From Brucella sp. BE17 (GTDB lineage Bacteria; Pseudomonadota; Alphaproteobacteria; Rhizobiales; Rhizobiaceae), in assembly GCF_039545455.1 (NCBI RefSeq), contig NZ_CP154468.1, positions 620,001 to 684,000 of the forward strand: a stretch of DNA of 64,000 nucleotides, in the 5' to 3' direction. The notes beneath the pieces were generated by a model that worked only from the letters and a program-made list of their open reading frames with translations, ran no database searches and had not been told where the DNA came from. Both the position numbers and the translations under genes were made by a program. How positions within the stretch are numbered: the first letter of the stretch is position 1; every line of letters begins with the position of its first letter. Shown here piece by piece: positions 43,509 through 52,663 of the stretch.

Positions 43509-45256
43509 CATCCGTTGTCCCCCGAACGGAACAGCTAACGACGGACGGCAACAAGGCAAAACGCGACAAAGGTTCTTCGCGCCGTGCCCTGCGCCGTCCT
43601 GTTCCATCCGTACTCAAACGGGGGGCATATTTTCAGACGCTGGCCGCGCTCTTATGGCTGCCGCAGGCTGGGCTTATCGCTTATGCCATCGGGTGCCTTG
43701 CGGATATCGGCTTCGACAGCACGCTTTATTATGCAGCTTTCGGTATTTTCCTGATTGGCTGCGCGCGCGCCATCATCGATGCTGCCGGTGCCGCAATGGC
43801 CTATGACGCGGCCCGTACTGAGCTGACCCGGTTGCGTGAAAAGGCCATCGGCGTCTTGTCGTTGCGCTCGCCGCTTGACCGCACCCGCCCATCTTCAGGC
43901 GAGGCGGCCAGTATTCTGGCCGAACAGGCGGAGATGGTTGTGCCCTATCTTTCGCGTTTCGTGCCGGTGCGCATCCGAGTCATGCTGGTGCCGCTGGCAA
44001 TCCTGTTTGTCGTGCTGTGGTTTTCATGGATCGCCGCACTGGTTCTTTTGATCGCCGCTCCGCTCATTCCAATTTTCATGGCACTGATTGGCATGCGGGC
44101 GAAGGCTGCAAGCGAGAAGCAACTTGCGGCACTCGGCGGCATGAACGGCTTTTTACTCGACCGGCTGCGTGGCCTTGCCACCATCCGCACATTTGGTGCG
44201 GTGGATAGCACTGCTATCCGGCTGCGCGACAATGCCGAAACGCTGCGCAAGAGAACCATGCATGTGTTGCGGATCGCCTTTCTGTCTTCGGCGGTGCTGG
44301 AGCTTTTTGCAGCGCTTGGCGTTGCCATGGTTGCCGTCTATATCGGTTTTCACTTGCTCGGCACGCTGCAATTCGGGGCATGGGGCCAAAAACTCAATCT
44401 GGGTGAGGGGCTGTTCATCCTGCTTTTGTCGCCCGCCTTCTTTGAGCCGCTGCGCGATCTTTCGGCCGTCTGGCACGATCGCGCGTCAGGCGAAGCGGCT
44501 ATCGATTCACTGGAAAAGCTCGCACAGATCGAAACGCCGATCGTTGGCGCCGTTACGGCAGATAAATTTTTGGAAGCCGAACCTTCCATACAATTGCATC
44601 GCGTCGATTTTCATTATCCCGGTGGCGCAAAGGTTCTTGAAGCATTCGATTTTTCTGCAGAGGCTGGCGAACATGTTGCGTTGCTTGCGCCCAGCGGTTT
44701 TGGCAAATCGACCATTCTGGCGCTGATTGCAGGCCTTGCAGCACCTGATGGCGGCACGATCAAAATCGCAGGCTTTGCCATGGACAACGACGATGTCGGA
44801 AACCGGGCCGCAAACTTGCGGAGCCGCATGCGCTGGGTTGGGCAGAAGCCCCACATTTTTGCGGGTTCAGCGCGCCACAACATCACGCTCGGACGCAAGA
44901 CCTCTGCTGCAGCAATCGCGGAAATCATCGATAACATGGCGCTTTCCCATGTCGCCGGTATCACGGGCAACGGCCAGATCGGTGAAGATGGTGCCGGGCT
45001 TTCCGGTGGCGAAGCCTTGCGGCTCGCGCTGGCGCGTAGCGCAGTTGACGCGAAAGCCGATATCATCCTTGCCGATGAACCGACCGCGCATCTCGACCGC
45101 GAGACAGCTATGGAGATCACTGAAAGTCTGCTGCGGCTTGCAAAAGGCCGGACGCTGATCGTCGCCACCCACGACGAAGCGCTGGCAAGCCGCATGGATC
45201 GTATCGTTCGTCTTGATGAGCGGGAAACCCTGCCAGAAAGAAGGGCTGCCGAATGA
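43505..45256 (+). CDS. cydD: Heterodimeric cysteine/glutathione ABC exporter subunit CydD
   Basis: A 583-residue half-transporter (membrane domain about residues 40-330, nucleotide-binding domain about 365-575). With CydC it exports cysteine and glutathione (or heme-linked reductant) to the periplasm, needed for cytochrome bd assembly. Walker A is APSGFGKST (about 397-405), the signature LSGGEALRLALARS (about 500-513), and Walker B ADIILADEPTAHLD (about 518-531). The start is GTG at 43505, overlapping the regulator stop; a basic 30-residue extension precedes the first span. The Q-loop and H-loop (ATHDEA) are intact. Confidence 0.94.
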   Translation: MTSVVPRTEQLTTDGNKAKRDKGSSRRALRRPVPSVLKRGAYFQTLAALLWLPQAGLIAYAIGCLADIGFDSTLYYAAFGIFLIGCARAIIDAAGAAMAYDAARTELTRLREKAIGVLSLRSPLDRTRPSSGEAASILAEQAEMVVPYLSRFVPVRIRVMLVPLAILFVVLWFSWIAALVLLIAAPLIPIFMALIGMRAKAASEKQLAALGGMNGFLLDRLRGLATIRTFGAVDSTAIRLRDNAETLRKRTMHVLRIAFLSSAVLELFAALGVAMVAVYIGFHLLGTLQFGAWGQKLNLGEGLFILLLSPAFFEPLRDLSAVWHDRASGEAAIDSLEKLAQIETPIVGAVTADKFLEAEPSIQLHRVDFHYPGGAKVLEAFDFSAEAGEHVALLAPSGFGKSTILALIAGLAAPDGGTIKIAGFAMDNDDVGNRAANLRSRMRWVGQKPHIFAGSARHNITLGRKTSAAAIAEIIDNMALSHVAGITGNGQIGEDGAGLSGGEALRLALARSAVDAKADIILADEPTAHLDRETAMEITESLLRLAKGRTLIVATHDEALASRMDRIVRLDERETLPERRAAE

Positions 45257-46941
45257 ACGCGCTGCAAACCTTGCACCCCATCCTCGGCCTGTTCTTCAGG
45301 ACAAAAGGCAGAGCACTTGTCGCCGGAATGATTACTGCCACCGTTACGGTATTGGCCGGGATCGCACTGCTCGGCCTCTCGGGCTGGTTCATCACCGCAA
45401 CTGCAATTGCCGGATTGAGCGTGGCAACAGCCATCGTGTTCGACGTTTTCGCACCTGCCGCCGGTATCCGCCTTCTGGCCATCCTACGCACTGGCTCGCG
45501 TTATCTGGAGCGCCTCGTTACACATGATGCGACGCTCGCTATTCTCGCCGCCATGCGTGAAAAGCTTTTCCGCAGTTGGGCGCGACCGGCGGCGGCAGAA
45601 GCACTTTTGAAACGCCCGGCACAACTTCTTTTTCGCCTGACCGCGGATATTGACGCGCTGGATTCACTTTATCTGCGCGTGATCGTGCCGATGGGCGCGG
45701 CCCTTGCCACGGCACTTATCACAGGCTTGGCGCTCGGCCTCATGCATCCACTCTTTGGCTTTGCCGTTTTTCTGCTGCTTCTGGTGGCAGGGCTTGGCCT
45801 GCCACTTCTTGCAGCAAATAAAGCGCAAAAGCCGATGCGTCGCCGCGCTAAGGGCACGGAAGCTCTGCGAGCGCGCACGGTCGATCTGGTTGCGGGCCAG
45901 ACGGAACTGCTGCTTGCTGGGCGCATGCAGGCGCAGGAAAACGCTCTCGCTCATGCTGACCGTTATCTTGCAGGTGCTGATTACGCCCTCAACCGTATAG
46001 AGATCAGAACCGGTGCAGGCCTTGGCATCGTCCAGTCCGCCCTTCTGGCGGGCAGTGTCGTGGCCGTCGGCTGGCTCATTCAGGCGGACGCTATTAATGC
46101 GCCCGTTGCAGCCCTTGCCGTGCTGATTGTGCTTGCTGCGATGGAACCCTTTGCAGCGCTACGTCGTGGTGCCATGGAACTTGGCCGCACCGTGATAGCC
46201 GCACAGCGCATCGCGCCACAATTGCAAATGCATGACATTAACCCCACCTTGCCCGTTCCGGCCGAAGGCAGCGCAGTTACTCTCGCCGCCGCCTCTGTCC
46301 GTCACGAGGGGGCCGTGGTCGATGCGCTCAAGGACATCACATTGGATGTAGCCATTGGCGAGCGGGTTGCTATCGTCGGTCAAAGCGGGGCCGGAAAATC
46401 GACCCTGTTCAACCTTTTGGCTGGTGAAACTATTGCGCGAAGCGGTGGTGTCAAAACTCTGGCCGCCACGCTTTTAACCCAACGTAGCGAACTTTTTCAG
46501 GACAGTTTGCGCGATAATCTGCGTCTGGCAAACCCGACTGCCGACGATGCGGCGCTCAACGATGCGCTCGCATTGGCCGGACTTGGCGGTTTTGTCGGTG
46601 AGCTTCCTGACGGTCTCGATACGCCACTTGGCGAAGGCGGACTTGGTCTTTCGGGCGGGCAGGGGCGGCGTCTGGCATTGGCGCGGCTTTTTCTGAGCGA
46701 TGCGCCGCTCTGGTTGCTTGATGAACCGACAGAGGGGCTGGATGCCACGACGGCATGCGATGTTCTTGAGCGCTTGCATGTTGAGGCCGAACGACAGGGC
46801 CGGACGTTGCTCATCGCTACGCATATTCGACGTGAGGCCGAAATCTGCGAACGGATCATTGTTTTCGACCAAGGGGCGTTAATTCAGTCTGTTTGCAGAA
46901 ATAACGCGCGCTTTGACGAAATTCTGCAAGCCATGCGGTAA
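45253..46941 (+). CDS. cydC: Heterodimeric cysteine/glutathione ABC exporter subunit CydC
   Basis: A 562-residue partner of CydD. Six hydrophobic segments (about residues 15-300) include SGWFITATAIAG and RTGSRYLERLVTHDATLAIL (about 79-98). The ATPase domain has Walker A GQSGAGKST (about 377-385), signature LSGGQGRRLALARL (about 465-478), Walker B WLLDEPTEGLD (about 486-496) and the H-loop ATHIRREAE. It starts inside the cydD stop (ATGA). Gene order regulator-cydDCABX keeps exporter and oxidase in one unit, although 83 bases separate cydC and cydA. Confidence 0.94.
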   Translation: MNALQTLHPILGLFFRTKGRALVAGMITATVTVLAGIALLGLSGWFITATAIAGLSVATAIVFDVFAPAAGIRLLAILRTGSRYLERLVTHDATLAILAAMREKLFRSWARPAAAEALLKRPAQLLFRLTADIDALDSLYLRVIVPMGAALATALITGLALGLMHPLFGFAVFLLLLVAGLGLPLLAANKAQKPMRRRAKGTEALRARTVDLVAGQTELLLAGRMQAQENALAHADRYLAGADYALNRIEIRTGAGLGIVQSALLAGSVVAVGWLIQADAINAPVAALAVLIVLAAMEPFAALRRGAMELGRTVIAAQRIAPQLQMHDINPTLPVPAEGSAVTLAAASVRHEGAVVDALKDITLDVAIGERVAIVGQSGAGKSTLFNLLAGETIARSGGVKTLAATLLTQRSELFQDSLRDNLRLANPTADDAALNDALALAGLGGFVGELPDGLDTPLGEGGLGLSGGQGRRLALARLFLSDAPLWLLDEPTEGLDATTACDVLERLHVEAERQGRTLLIATHIRREAEICERIIVFDQGALIQSVCRNNARFDEILQAMR

Positions 46942-46995
46942 GCCGGATGGTGCAACAGAACTGACTGCAAGCAGACTTAATTTGTGTGTGTTCTT

Positions 46996-47024
46996 AGGAG
47001 GGCCGGGTTTTCCGGCTGAAGCAG
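46996..47024 (+). promoter_or_regulatory. Ribosome-binding site separated from the cydA start by a hairpin
   Basis: AGGAGG (46996-47001) lies 23 bases before the cydA ATG, too far for normal use. Between them GCCGG (47002-47006) and CCGGC (47012-47016) form a GTTTT-looped hairpin. When folded, 8 unpaired bases (47017-47024) remain between ribosome-binding site and ATG, the normal spacing. A weak GAAG at 47018 is the alternative. Confidence 0.5.
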
Positions 47025-48602
47025 ATGGAATTCGATATTGTCTCCCTGTCACGATTGCAGTTTGCGATCACGGCACTTTATCACTTCCTCTTCGTGCCTC
47101 TCACATTGGGGCTTTCCGTGCTGCTCGCCATCATGGAAACCGTCTACGTGATGACGGGGCGACTCATCTGGCGGCAGATGACGAAATTCTGGGGTAGTTT
47201 GTTTGGTATCAACTTCGTGATGGGCGTTGCGACAGGCGTCGTGATGGAGTTCCAGTTCGGCATGAACTGGAGCTATTACAGCCATTATGTCGGCGATATT
47301 TTTGGCGCTCCGCTGGCGATAGAAGGCCTGATGGCCTTCTTTCTTGAAGCAACTTTTGTCGGACTGTTCTTTTTCGGCTGGGACAAGCTTTCAAAAATCG
47401 GACATCTGATGGCCACTTATGCGGTTGCTGCGGGCTCCAATTTTTCCGCGCTCTGGATTCTCATCGCCAATGGCTGGATGCAAAACCCAGTAGGATCAGC
47501 ATTCAATCCCGAGACCATGCGCATGGAAATCACCGATTTCTATGAGGTGCTGATGAACCCGGTGGCGCAGGCGAAATTCGTGCATACGGTTTCCGCCGGT
47601 TATACGACGGCTTCGATGTTCGTGCTCGGTGTGTCTGCCTGGTATCTCATCAAAGGCCGTTCGACGGAACTCGCCAAGCGCTCGATGACGGTCGCGGCCT
47701 CTTTCGGACTGGCGGCCTCACTTTCGGTCGTGGTTTTGGGTGATGAAAGCGGCTATCTCGCCAATGAACATCAGAAGATGAAAATCGCGGCCATCGAGGC
47801 GATGTGGGAGACTGAACCCGCGCCCGCTTCCTTCACTGCTTTCGGCTTTCCGGATCAAAAGGCGCGTGAAACCCATTATGCCGTGCATATCCCATGGGTC
47901 ATGGGGCTGATCGGCACACGCTCGCTCACCACCCCGATCGAGGGGATCGACGATCTGGTGAAGAATGCCGAAGGACACATTCGCAACGGCATCATTGCCT
48001 ATGATGCGCTGCAGACAATCCGTGCTTCCCGCGATACATCTCAGGTGCCGCAGGACATCAAGGATGCCTTTGCCGACAACAGCCGCTGGATGGGCTATGC
48101 GCTGCTGCTCAAGCGTTATGTCGATGATCCGCGCCAGGCGAGTGATACGCAGATAACACAGGCTGCTAACGATACGGTGCCGGGTGTGTTGCCGCTATTC
48201 TGGGCGTTCCGCATTATGGTCGGCATCGGTTTTCTGCTCATTGGCCTGACTGCCACCTTCTTCGTGCTTTCGGCACGGCGCAAGCTCGACCATTATCCAT
48301 GGCTGCTGAAACTCGCGGTGTTGGCCATTCCGCTGCCGTGGATCGCCATTGAGATGGGCTGGATCGTTGCTGAATTCGGACGCCAGCCGTGGATTATCGA
48401 GGGAATATTGCCCACAGCGGTCGCGGTGTCTGATCTTGGCGCTTCGACGGTTCTTGCGACCATTATCGGCTTTGTCGCAATCTATACCGTCCTGTTCATT
48501 ATCGAGATGGGCCTTATGCTGCGTGCCATCAAGGCAGGCCCGGAACCCGACAGCAAACCAGAAGCCATGCTTGCGCCTGCTAGCATCGCACCTGCGGAGT
48601 AA
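47025..48602 (+). CDS. cydA: Cytochrome bd ubiquinol oxidase subunit I
   Basis: A 525-residue inner-membrane subunit carrying hemes b558, b595 and d and the quinol site. Heme ligands fit the histidine in LQFAITALYHFLFVPLTLGL (about residues 8-27), His in KFVHTVSAGYTTASMFVLGV (about 184-203) and the Met about 200 residues further on. GVVMEFQFGMNWSYYSHYVG (about 71-90) is conserved, and EFGRQPWIIEGILPTAVAVS (about 450-469) is the GRQPW segment. The Q-loop between them is of the longer type (about residues 250-380, with FTAFGFPDQKARETHYAVHIP). It reduces oxygen at very low concentration. It is followed by cydB after 5 bases. Confidence 0.96.
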   Translation: MEFDIVSLSRLQFAITALYHFLFVPLTLGLSVLLAIMETVYVMTGRLIWRQMTKFWGSLFGINFVMGVATGVVMEFQFGMNWSYYSHYVGDIFGAPLAIEGLMAFFLEATFVGLFFFGWDKLSKIGHLMATYAVAAGSNFSALWILIANGWMQNPVGSAFNPETMRMEITDFYEVLMNPVAQAKFVHTVSAGYTTASMFVLGVSAWYLIKGRSTELAKRSMTVAASFGLAASLSVVVLGDESGYLANEHQKMKIAAIEAMWETEPAPASFTAFGFPDQKARETHYAVHIPWVMGLIGTRSLTTPIEGIDDLVKNAEGHIRNGIIAYDALQTIRASRDTSQVPQDIKDAFADNSRWMGYALLLKRYVDDPRQASDTQITQAANDTVPGVLPLFWAFRIMVGIGFLLIGLTATFFVLSARRKLDHYPWLLKLAVLAIPLPWIAIEMGWIVAEFGRQPWIIEGILPTAVAVSDLGASTVLATIIGFVAIYTVLFIIEMGLMLRAIKAGPEPDSKPEAMLAPASIAPAE

Positions 48603-48607
48603 GGATC

Positions 48608-49762
48608 ATGATACTCAGTGATTTACTGGACTACGAAACCCTGCGTCTCATCTGGTGGGTTCTGCTTGGCGTATTGTTGATCGGCTTTGCAGCCATGGAT
48701 GGTTTCGATCTCGGTGTCGGTATTCTTCTGCCCTTCATTGGCAGGACGGATATTGAACGGCGCATCATCATCAATACAATCGGACCAGTCTGGGAAGGCA
48801 ACCAGGTCTGGCTGATCCTCGGTGGTGGTGCCATTTTTGCTGCGTGGCCGCCGCTTTATGCGGTGTCTTTTTCCGGCTTTTATCTGGCGATGTTCATCAT
48901 CCTGTTTGCGCTGATCCTGCGTCCAGTCGGGTTCAAGTATCGGTCGAAACGTGACAGCCAGGCATGGCGTACCGGATGGGACTGGGCGCTGTTTATTGGC
49001 GGATTTATACCTGCTCTGATCTTCGGCGTGGCGGTCGGAAATGTGCTTCAGGGCGTACCGTTCCGCCTCAATGACGATCTGCGAATATTCTATGATGGAT
49101 CGTTCTTTGGCTTGCTCAATCCGTTTGCGCTTTTATGTGGCCTGCTTTCGGTCGCCATGCTGACCATGCATGGCGCATCATGGCTGGTGCTCAAGACAAC
49201 GGCGGCAGTGCAGGCACGGGCACGAACCGTCGGCTCTGTTGCGGCTCTGGCCACGATCGTGCTTTACGGGGTTGCGGGTGTGATAAGCTGGATGTGGATT
49301 TCGGGCTACCGGATCACCAGCGCCATTGTTACAGATGGCCCGTCTAACCCGCTACGCAAGACGGTGGAATTCGACCATGGTGCGTGGTTCACCAATTATG
49401 CGACTTATCCCGTGCTGCTGATCGCCCCTGCACTTGGTTTTATCGGCGCGTTCGCCGTATGGGCCAGCATTCGAAAACGCGGCGAGGTTTCAACGCTCCT
49501 GTTCGGTAAGCTTTCAATCTTCGGCATTATCGCATCAGTCGGCGTTTCGATGTTCCCGTTCATCCTGCCATCCTCGATTGATCCGCGTTCGAGCCTGACT
49601 GTGTGGGATTCATCCTCGAGCCATACCACGCTATTCATCATGCTGGTGGTGACCCTCATCTTCCTGCCGATCATCGTCGCCTACACCTCTTGGGTCTACA
49701 AGGTTCTGTGGGGCAAGGTGGAGAAGGACATGATCGAAGACGAGAGCAATCACGCTTACTAA
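48608..49762 (+). CDS. cydB: Cytochrome bd ubiquinol oxidase subunit II
   Basis: A 384-residue subunit with eight to nine spans in two repeats. The N-terminal IWWVLLGVLLIGFAAMDGFD (about residues 15-34) and GVGILLPFIGRTDIERRIII contain the conserved Asp/Gly-rich first span. TIGPVWEGNQVWLILGGGAI (about 57-76) and the C-terminal WDSSSSHTTLFIMLVVTLIF (about 335-354) match CydB. AAGGA precedes the ATG. It supports heme d insertion and the proton path together with CydA. Confidence 0.96.
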   Translation: MILSDLLDYETLRLIWWVLLGVLLIGFAAMDGFDLGVGILLPFIGRTDIERRIIINTIGPVWEGNQVWLILGGGAIFAAWPPLYAVSFSGFYLAMFIILFALILRPVGFKYRSKRDSQAWRTGWDWALFIGGFIPALIFGVAVGNVLQGVPFRLNDDLRIFYDGSFFGLLNPFALLCGLLSVAMLTMHGASWLVLKTTAAVQARARTVGSVAALATIVLYGVAGVISWMWISGYRITSAIVTDGPSNPLRKTVEFDHGAWFTNYATYPVLLIAPALGFIGAFAVWASIRKRGEVSTLLFGKLSIFGIIASVGVSMFPFILPSSIDPRSSLTVWDSSSSHTTLFIMLVVTLIFLPIIVAYTSWVYKVLWGKVEKDMIEDESNHAY

Positions 49763-49780
49763 CAGAGAAAGGAAAGCGAA

Positions 49781-49936
49781 ATGTGGTATTTTGCCTGGCT
49801 GCTCGGACTGCCGCTCGCAGCCGCTTTCGCGGTGCTGAACGCCATGTGGTATGAATTGATGGATGATCGGGCGCGCAAGCGTCTGGCGGTCGATCCTACC
49901 ATCGACATGTCGCGCGAAGGCAACAAGCATCATTGA
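49781..49936 (+). CDS. cydX: Cytochrome bd oxidase small subunit CydX
   Basis: A 51-residue one-span protein starting MWYFAWLLGLPLAAAFAVLN and continuing AMWYELMDDRARK. The MWYFxWxLG start, the single span and the xMWxE segment are diagnostic for CydX/YbgT, which stabilises the d-type hemes of the oxidase. AAAGGAAAG lies 5 bases upstream, and the gene follows cydB by 18 bases. A polar tail of about 20 residues (KRLAVDPTIDMSREGNKHH) makes it somewhat longer than the 37-residue E. coli protein. It is easily missed by gene finders. Confidence 0.95.
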   Translation: MWYFAWLLGLPLAAAFAVLNAMWYELMDDRARKRLAVDPTIDMSREGNKHH

Positions 49937-49952
49937 ATGATGCTTTGGAAAT

Positions 49953-50747
49953 TCAGTCCGTCGGCAGTTGCCGGCGGGCCCACTCGCTTCTGGGAATTGC
50001 CGCACCGACTGCATAGCGAAACGAAACGATCTCCATCGTTTTAGTATCGGCCTCACATTTATAATCGACCGCGTACCATTGCCCGTAGCTGCGGAAAGCA
50101 CCGTCGGAAACAGTCATGCCGGATGCTGAAACCGAACCACGATCGCGCGCCAGCATGTCGGGAAAGGTGCCGGACCTGTGATGGCGTATCTGCTCCAGCG
50201 CCTCGATATTACAGACCTGGATGATGCGCTCCTGCGGTGGCAATCGACCCAGTGCCTGTTTGACACGCGGATCGGCAAGGGCGTCTTTTGAATAGAGTTT
50301 TCGCGCCTCGCTCAGCTTTTCGTTTTCAGGCTCTGCAGCTGATGCCTTAGCCTGTTTGTCGGTCGTTCCCGATGGTGCCGAACCACCTTGCGCCTCAAAC
50401 TGCTCTTCAGTCGGCTTCCCGGCGTCATCTGCGGGCTTTTCCTCTCCCGTGCCAACCTTCTCCAGCTCTTGCTCGGGTTGTTTCTCGGCAAGTGCGGATT
50501 CGAAGGCCTGCGGCTTTGCCTGTGCAGGCGGCGGAGGTGGAACCGGATTATCCTGTTCTGGCTTAGGTGGAGATAACTGTTCGGGCGGTACCAGCTCGAC
50601 ATTGACGGCTTGTTCGGAGAGGGGTTCAGCGAGTGACGGCAAGCGTACGATCAACAGAAATGCTACCGCAAGATGCAGGAGAACTGAGACCGCAAGTCCC
50701 CATTTCCATTCCTTCGATGCGCTTTCCATCGCATCCTGCATTTCCAT
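49953..50747 (-). CDS. DUF930-domain protein with TonB-like N-terminus
   Basis: A 264-residue protein. A single N-terminal span (about residues 16-34, LAVSVLLHLAVAFLLIVRL) is followed by a Pro/Glu/Gln/Lys-rich, probably extended periplasmic region (about 50-150) and a C-terminal DUF930 domain (about 150-260). That domain contains DPRVKQALGRLPPQERIIQV, CNIEALEQI and QWYAVDYKCEADTKTMEIVS, and its two cysteines may form a disulfide. The N-terminal layout copies TonB/TolA, but the TonB C-terminal fold is not recognisable. The function is unknown; the family is mostly alphaproteobacterial. It is convergent with cydX, 16 bases apart, which does not imply a shared role. Confidence 0.88.
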   Translation of the reverse strand: MEMQDAMESASKEWKWGLAVSVLLHLAVAFLLIVRLPSLAEPLSEQAVNVELVPPEQLSPPKPEQDNPVPPPPPAQAKPQAFESALAEKQPEQELEKVGTGEEKPADDAGKPTEEQFEAQGGSAPSGTTDKQAKASAAEPENEKLSEARKLYSKDALADPRVKQALGRLPPQERIIQVCNIEALEQIRHHRSGTFPDMLARDRGSVSASGMTVSDGAFRSYGQWYAVDYKCEADTKTMEIVSFRYAVGAAIPRSEWARRQLPTD

Positions 50748-50774
50748 GCAGCACTCCCGTCATTCGTAGAACTT

Positions 50775-51548
50775 TCAGCTAAGCGGTATAGACAGTTCCG
50801 CCACGAAATCATAGGCGTCGCCGCGATAGAGCGATTTGGTGAGCTCTACCGCCCGCCCCGAAGCAAGATAGGAAATGCGTTCGATGGAAAGACCGGCGTC
50901 GCCAGCGTTCACACCGAGAATGCGCGCATCCGGGTCCTTTATATTGCAAGCTGAAATGCGCTGCACGGCACGCACCGGGTGAAAGCCGCTACGGCCCAGT
51001 TGCGCATAAAGCGAGCCTGCGACTGCATCGGGATCGGGCAGGACTTCGGCAGGCAGGCTGGCGCGTTCGATTGCCAGCGGCAGATCACTTGCCATGCGCA
51101 GACGACCGAGGCGCGCAACGCGGGTTTCGGACGCAACGCCAAGCTTCATCATTTCCTCAGGCGAAGGATAATATAGCCCACGCTCCAGCCACTTCGATTG
51201 CGTGCTAACCCCGCGTCGCGCCATATCCTCGGTAAACGAGGTCAGCATGGAAAGAGATTGCTGAACACGCTCGCCGGGGCGCACGACAAAAGTGCCGGAG
51301 CCGTGCCTGCGCACTAAAAGGCCGGATTTCACCAGATCATCGACGGCGCGGCGCACAGTGACACGGCTGATGCTGGCATATTCGGCAATATCGCGCTCGG
51401 GCGGCAGCGCCTCGCCATCGGCAAGATGACCGGAGCGAATTGCCGTTTCCAGTGACTGGCGCAAGCGCATATAAAGCGGTCCCGCGCCAGAGCTGGGCGC
51501 TGCCCCTTGCAGGTCTTTCGGCAAAAAGATGCTGAAATGATCGCTCAT
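50775..51548 (-). CDS. GntR-family transcriptional regulator (HutC/UTRA subfamily)
   Basis: A 257-residue regulator. The winged helix (about residues 22-88) contains MRLRQSLETAIRSGHLADGE, PPERDIAEYASISRVTVRRA and RRHGSGTFVV. The UTRA ligand domain (about 100-250) shows RLRMASDLPLAIERASLPAE and the closing LYRGDAYDFVAELS, typical of regulators that bind phosphorylated sugars such as GlcNAc-6-P. Its start overlaps the upstream kinase gene stop (ATGA). It most likely controls the kinase pair and the divergent ABC operon, and candidate operators (TTGGTA/TACCAA half-sites) lie between them. Confidence 0.92.
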   Translation of the reverse strand: MSDHFSIFLPKDLQGAAPSSGAGPLYMRLRQSLETAIRSGHLADGEALPPERDIAEYASISRVTVRRAVDDLVKSGLLVRRHGSGTFVVRPGERVQQSLSMLTSFTEDMARRGVSTQSKWLERGLYYPSPEEMMKLGVASETRVARLGRLRMASDLPLAIERASLPAEVLPDPDAVAGSLYAQLGRSGFHPVRAVQRISACNIKDPDARILGVNAGDAGLSIERISYLASGRAVELTKSLYRGDAYDFVAELSIPLS

Positions 51549-52423
51549 GATTGCGCCTCGCCGCCATAGCGCTTGAAAGAGAGTTGCAAGGCCCCCGTCA
51601 GCGCATCCGCCTGCGGCTCGACCAGAAGCGCCTGCAAATCCCGTGGCAGCCAGTCGGCATAAAACCTCGCCATGCCGCCAAGCAGACTGATGCGCTCTGC
51701 CCCCTGAACAACAAGCATTGCAAGCGTTTCGCTGATGTAAGCCGCTGATCTCTCCAGAAGCAAGGTTGCGACCGTGTCGCCCTTATTGGCATATTGAAAA
51801 ATGCGCGGCGCATATCTGCCGAAATCGCCAGGCTTGGCCTCCCACGCAAATTCGACCAGATTGTCCGGCTTGTTCGAGAACTCGTCGAGTATGGCGGTGG
51901 TGAGCGGACTACCGGGATGAATGTCATCATGCACGAGCAGGCATTCCTGCAACAGGCTTTGTCCGAGACGCGCGCCGCTCCCAAGATCGCTCAAGGGAAA
52001 ACCCCAGCCGCCGACCGAACGGATACTTCCCTTATTGCGCATGATATAGGCGGTGCCGGTGCCCAGGATCGCAACCGCGCCGTCCTGGTCGCCAAGCGCG
52101 CCTTGTAGTGCAATCAGCCCGTCGAATTCTACATCGGCGTGCGCAAAGGGCAGGGCGCGCTCAATGGGTAGGCCAGCATCCTCGACATTGCCACCGGCAA
52201 GCCCCAACACGGCATGGCTTTCGGTATAATGGCTCTGGTCAATACCAGCGTTGGCAAAGGCGTTGTCTATAGCTGCGCGCACATGGACCAGCGATGTCTG
52301 CGGGTCTGTGACGATATTAGCCGATCCGCTTTCGCCGCGTCCCAAAAGCGCGCCGTTATCTGCCGCAACCACAGCTCGGCATCCGGTGCCGCCGCCATCC
52401 ACGCCTATGAAAAATTCAGCCAT
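51545..52423 (-). CDS. BadF/BadG/BcrA-family kinase, N-acetylglucosamine kinase-like
   Basis: A 292-residue sugar kinase-like ATPase. The phosphate-binding FIGVDGGGTGCRAVVAADNG (about residues 4-23) and the second phosphate loop VAILGTGTAYIMRNKGSIRS (about 115-134), followed by GGWGFPLSDLGSGARLGQSL, are typical of the GlcNAc kinase branch of this superfamily. Its probable role is phosphorylation of an amino sugar brought in by the divergent ABC transporter, and the UTRA regulator encoded with it supports this. The exact sugar (GlcNAc, glucosamine, a chito-oligosaccharide product) is unproven. No deacetylase or deaminase is in the cluster. Confidence 0.88.
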   Translation of the reverse strand: MAEFFIGVDGGGTGCRAVVAADNGALLGRGESGSANIVTDPQTSLVHVRAAIDNAFANAGIDQSHYTESHAVLGLAGGNVEDAGLPIERALPFAHADVEFDGLIALQGALGDQDGAVAILGTGTAYIMRNKGSIRSVGGWGFPLSDLGSGARLGQSLLQECLLVHDDIHPGSPLTTAILDEFSNKPDNLVEFAWEAKPGDFGRYAPRIFQYANKGDTVATLLLERSAAYISETLAMLVVQGAERISLLGGMARFYADWLPRDLQALLVEPQADALTGALQLSFKRYGGEAQS

Positions 52424-52443
52424 ACGCTACCTCCATATTGAGG

Positions 52444-52581
52444 ATACCAAAAAAATACCATTAACCAAGTGGATTTATCGTATTGGAGGAAATTCTCTTA
52501 CTGCATTGATAAGATTTGGTAAATTATTTTCATGCAAATTTTATGAGAGAAATTCGTAAACTTCTCTGGACAATTGGTACG
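52444..52581. promoter_or_regulatory. Candidate GntR operator region between the kinase and sugar ABC operons
   Basis: Two direct ATACCA copies (52444-52449 and 52455-52460, 11 bases apart, same helix face) sit at the kinase side. TTGGTA is at 52516-52521, and CAATTGGTACG (52571-52581) is at the transporter side. The last 11 bases recur exactly at 58000-58010, after the operon. The half-site TTGGTA/TACCAA is therefore the likely recognition element of the UTRA regulator. Confidence 0.5.
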
Positions 52582-52663
52582 TGTTTGGCATTAAATCAAG
52601 GCAAAGGGGAAGCGCATTTTTCGCCTCTTTTGCGTATAGCGCTTAAAAACGGGAGAATATCAC

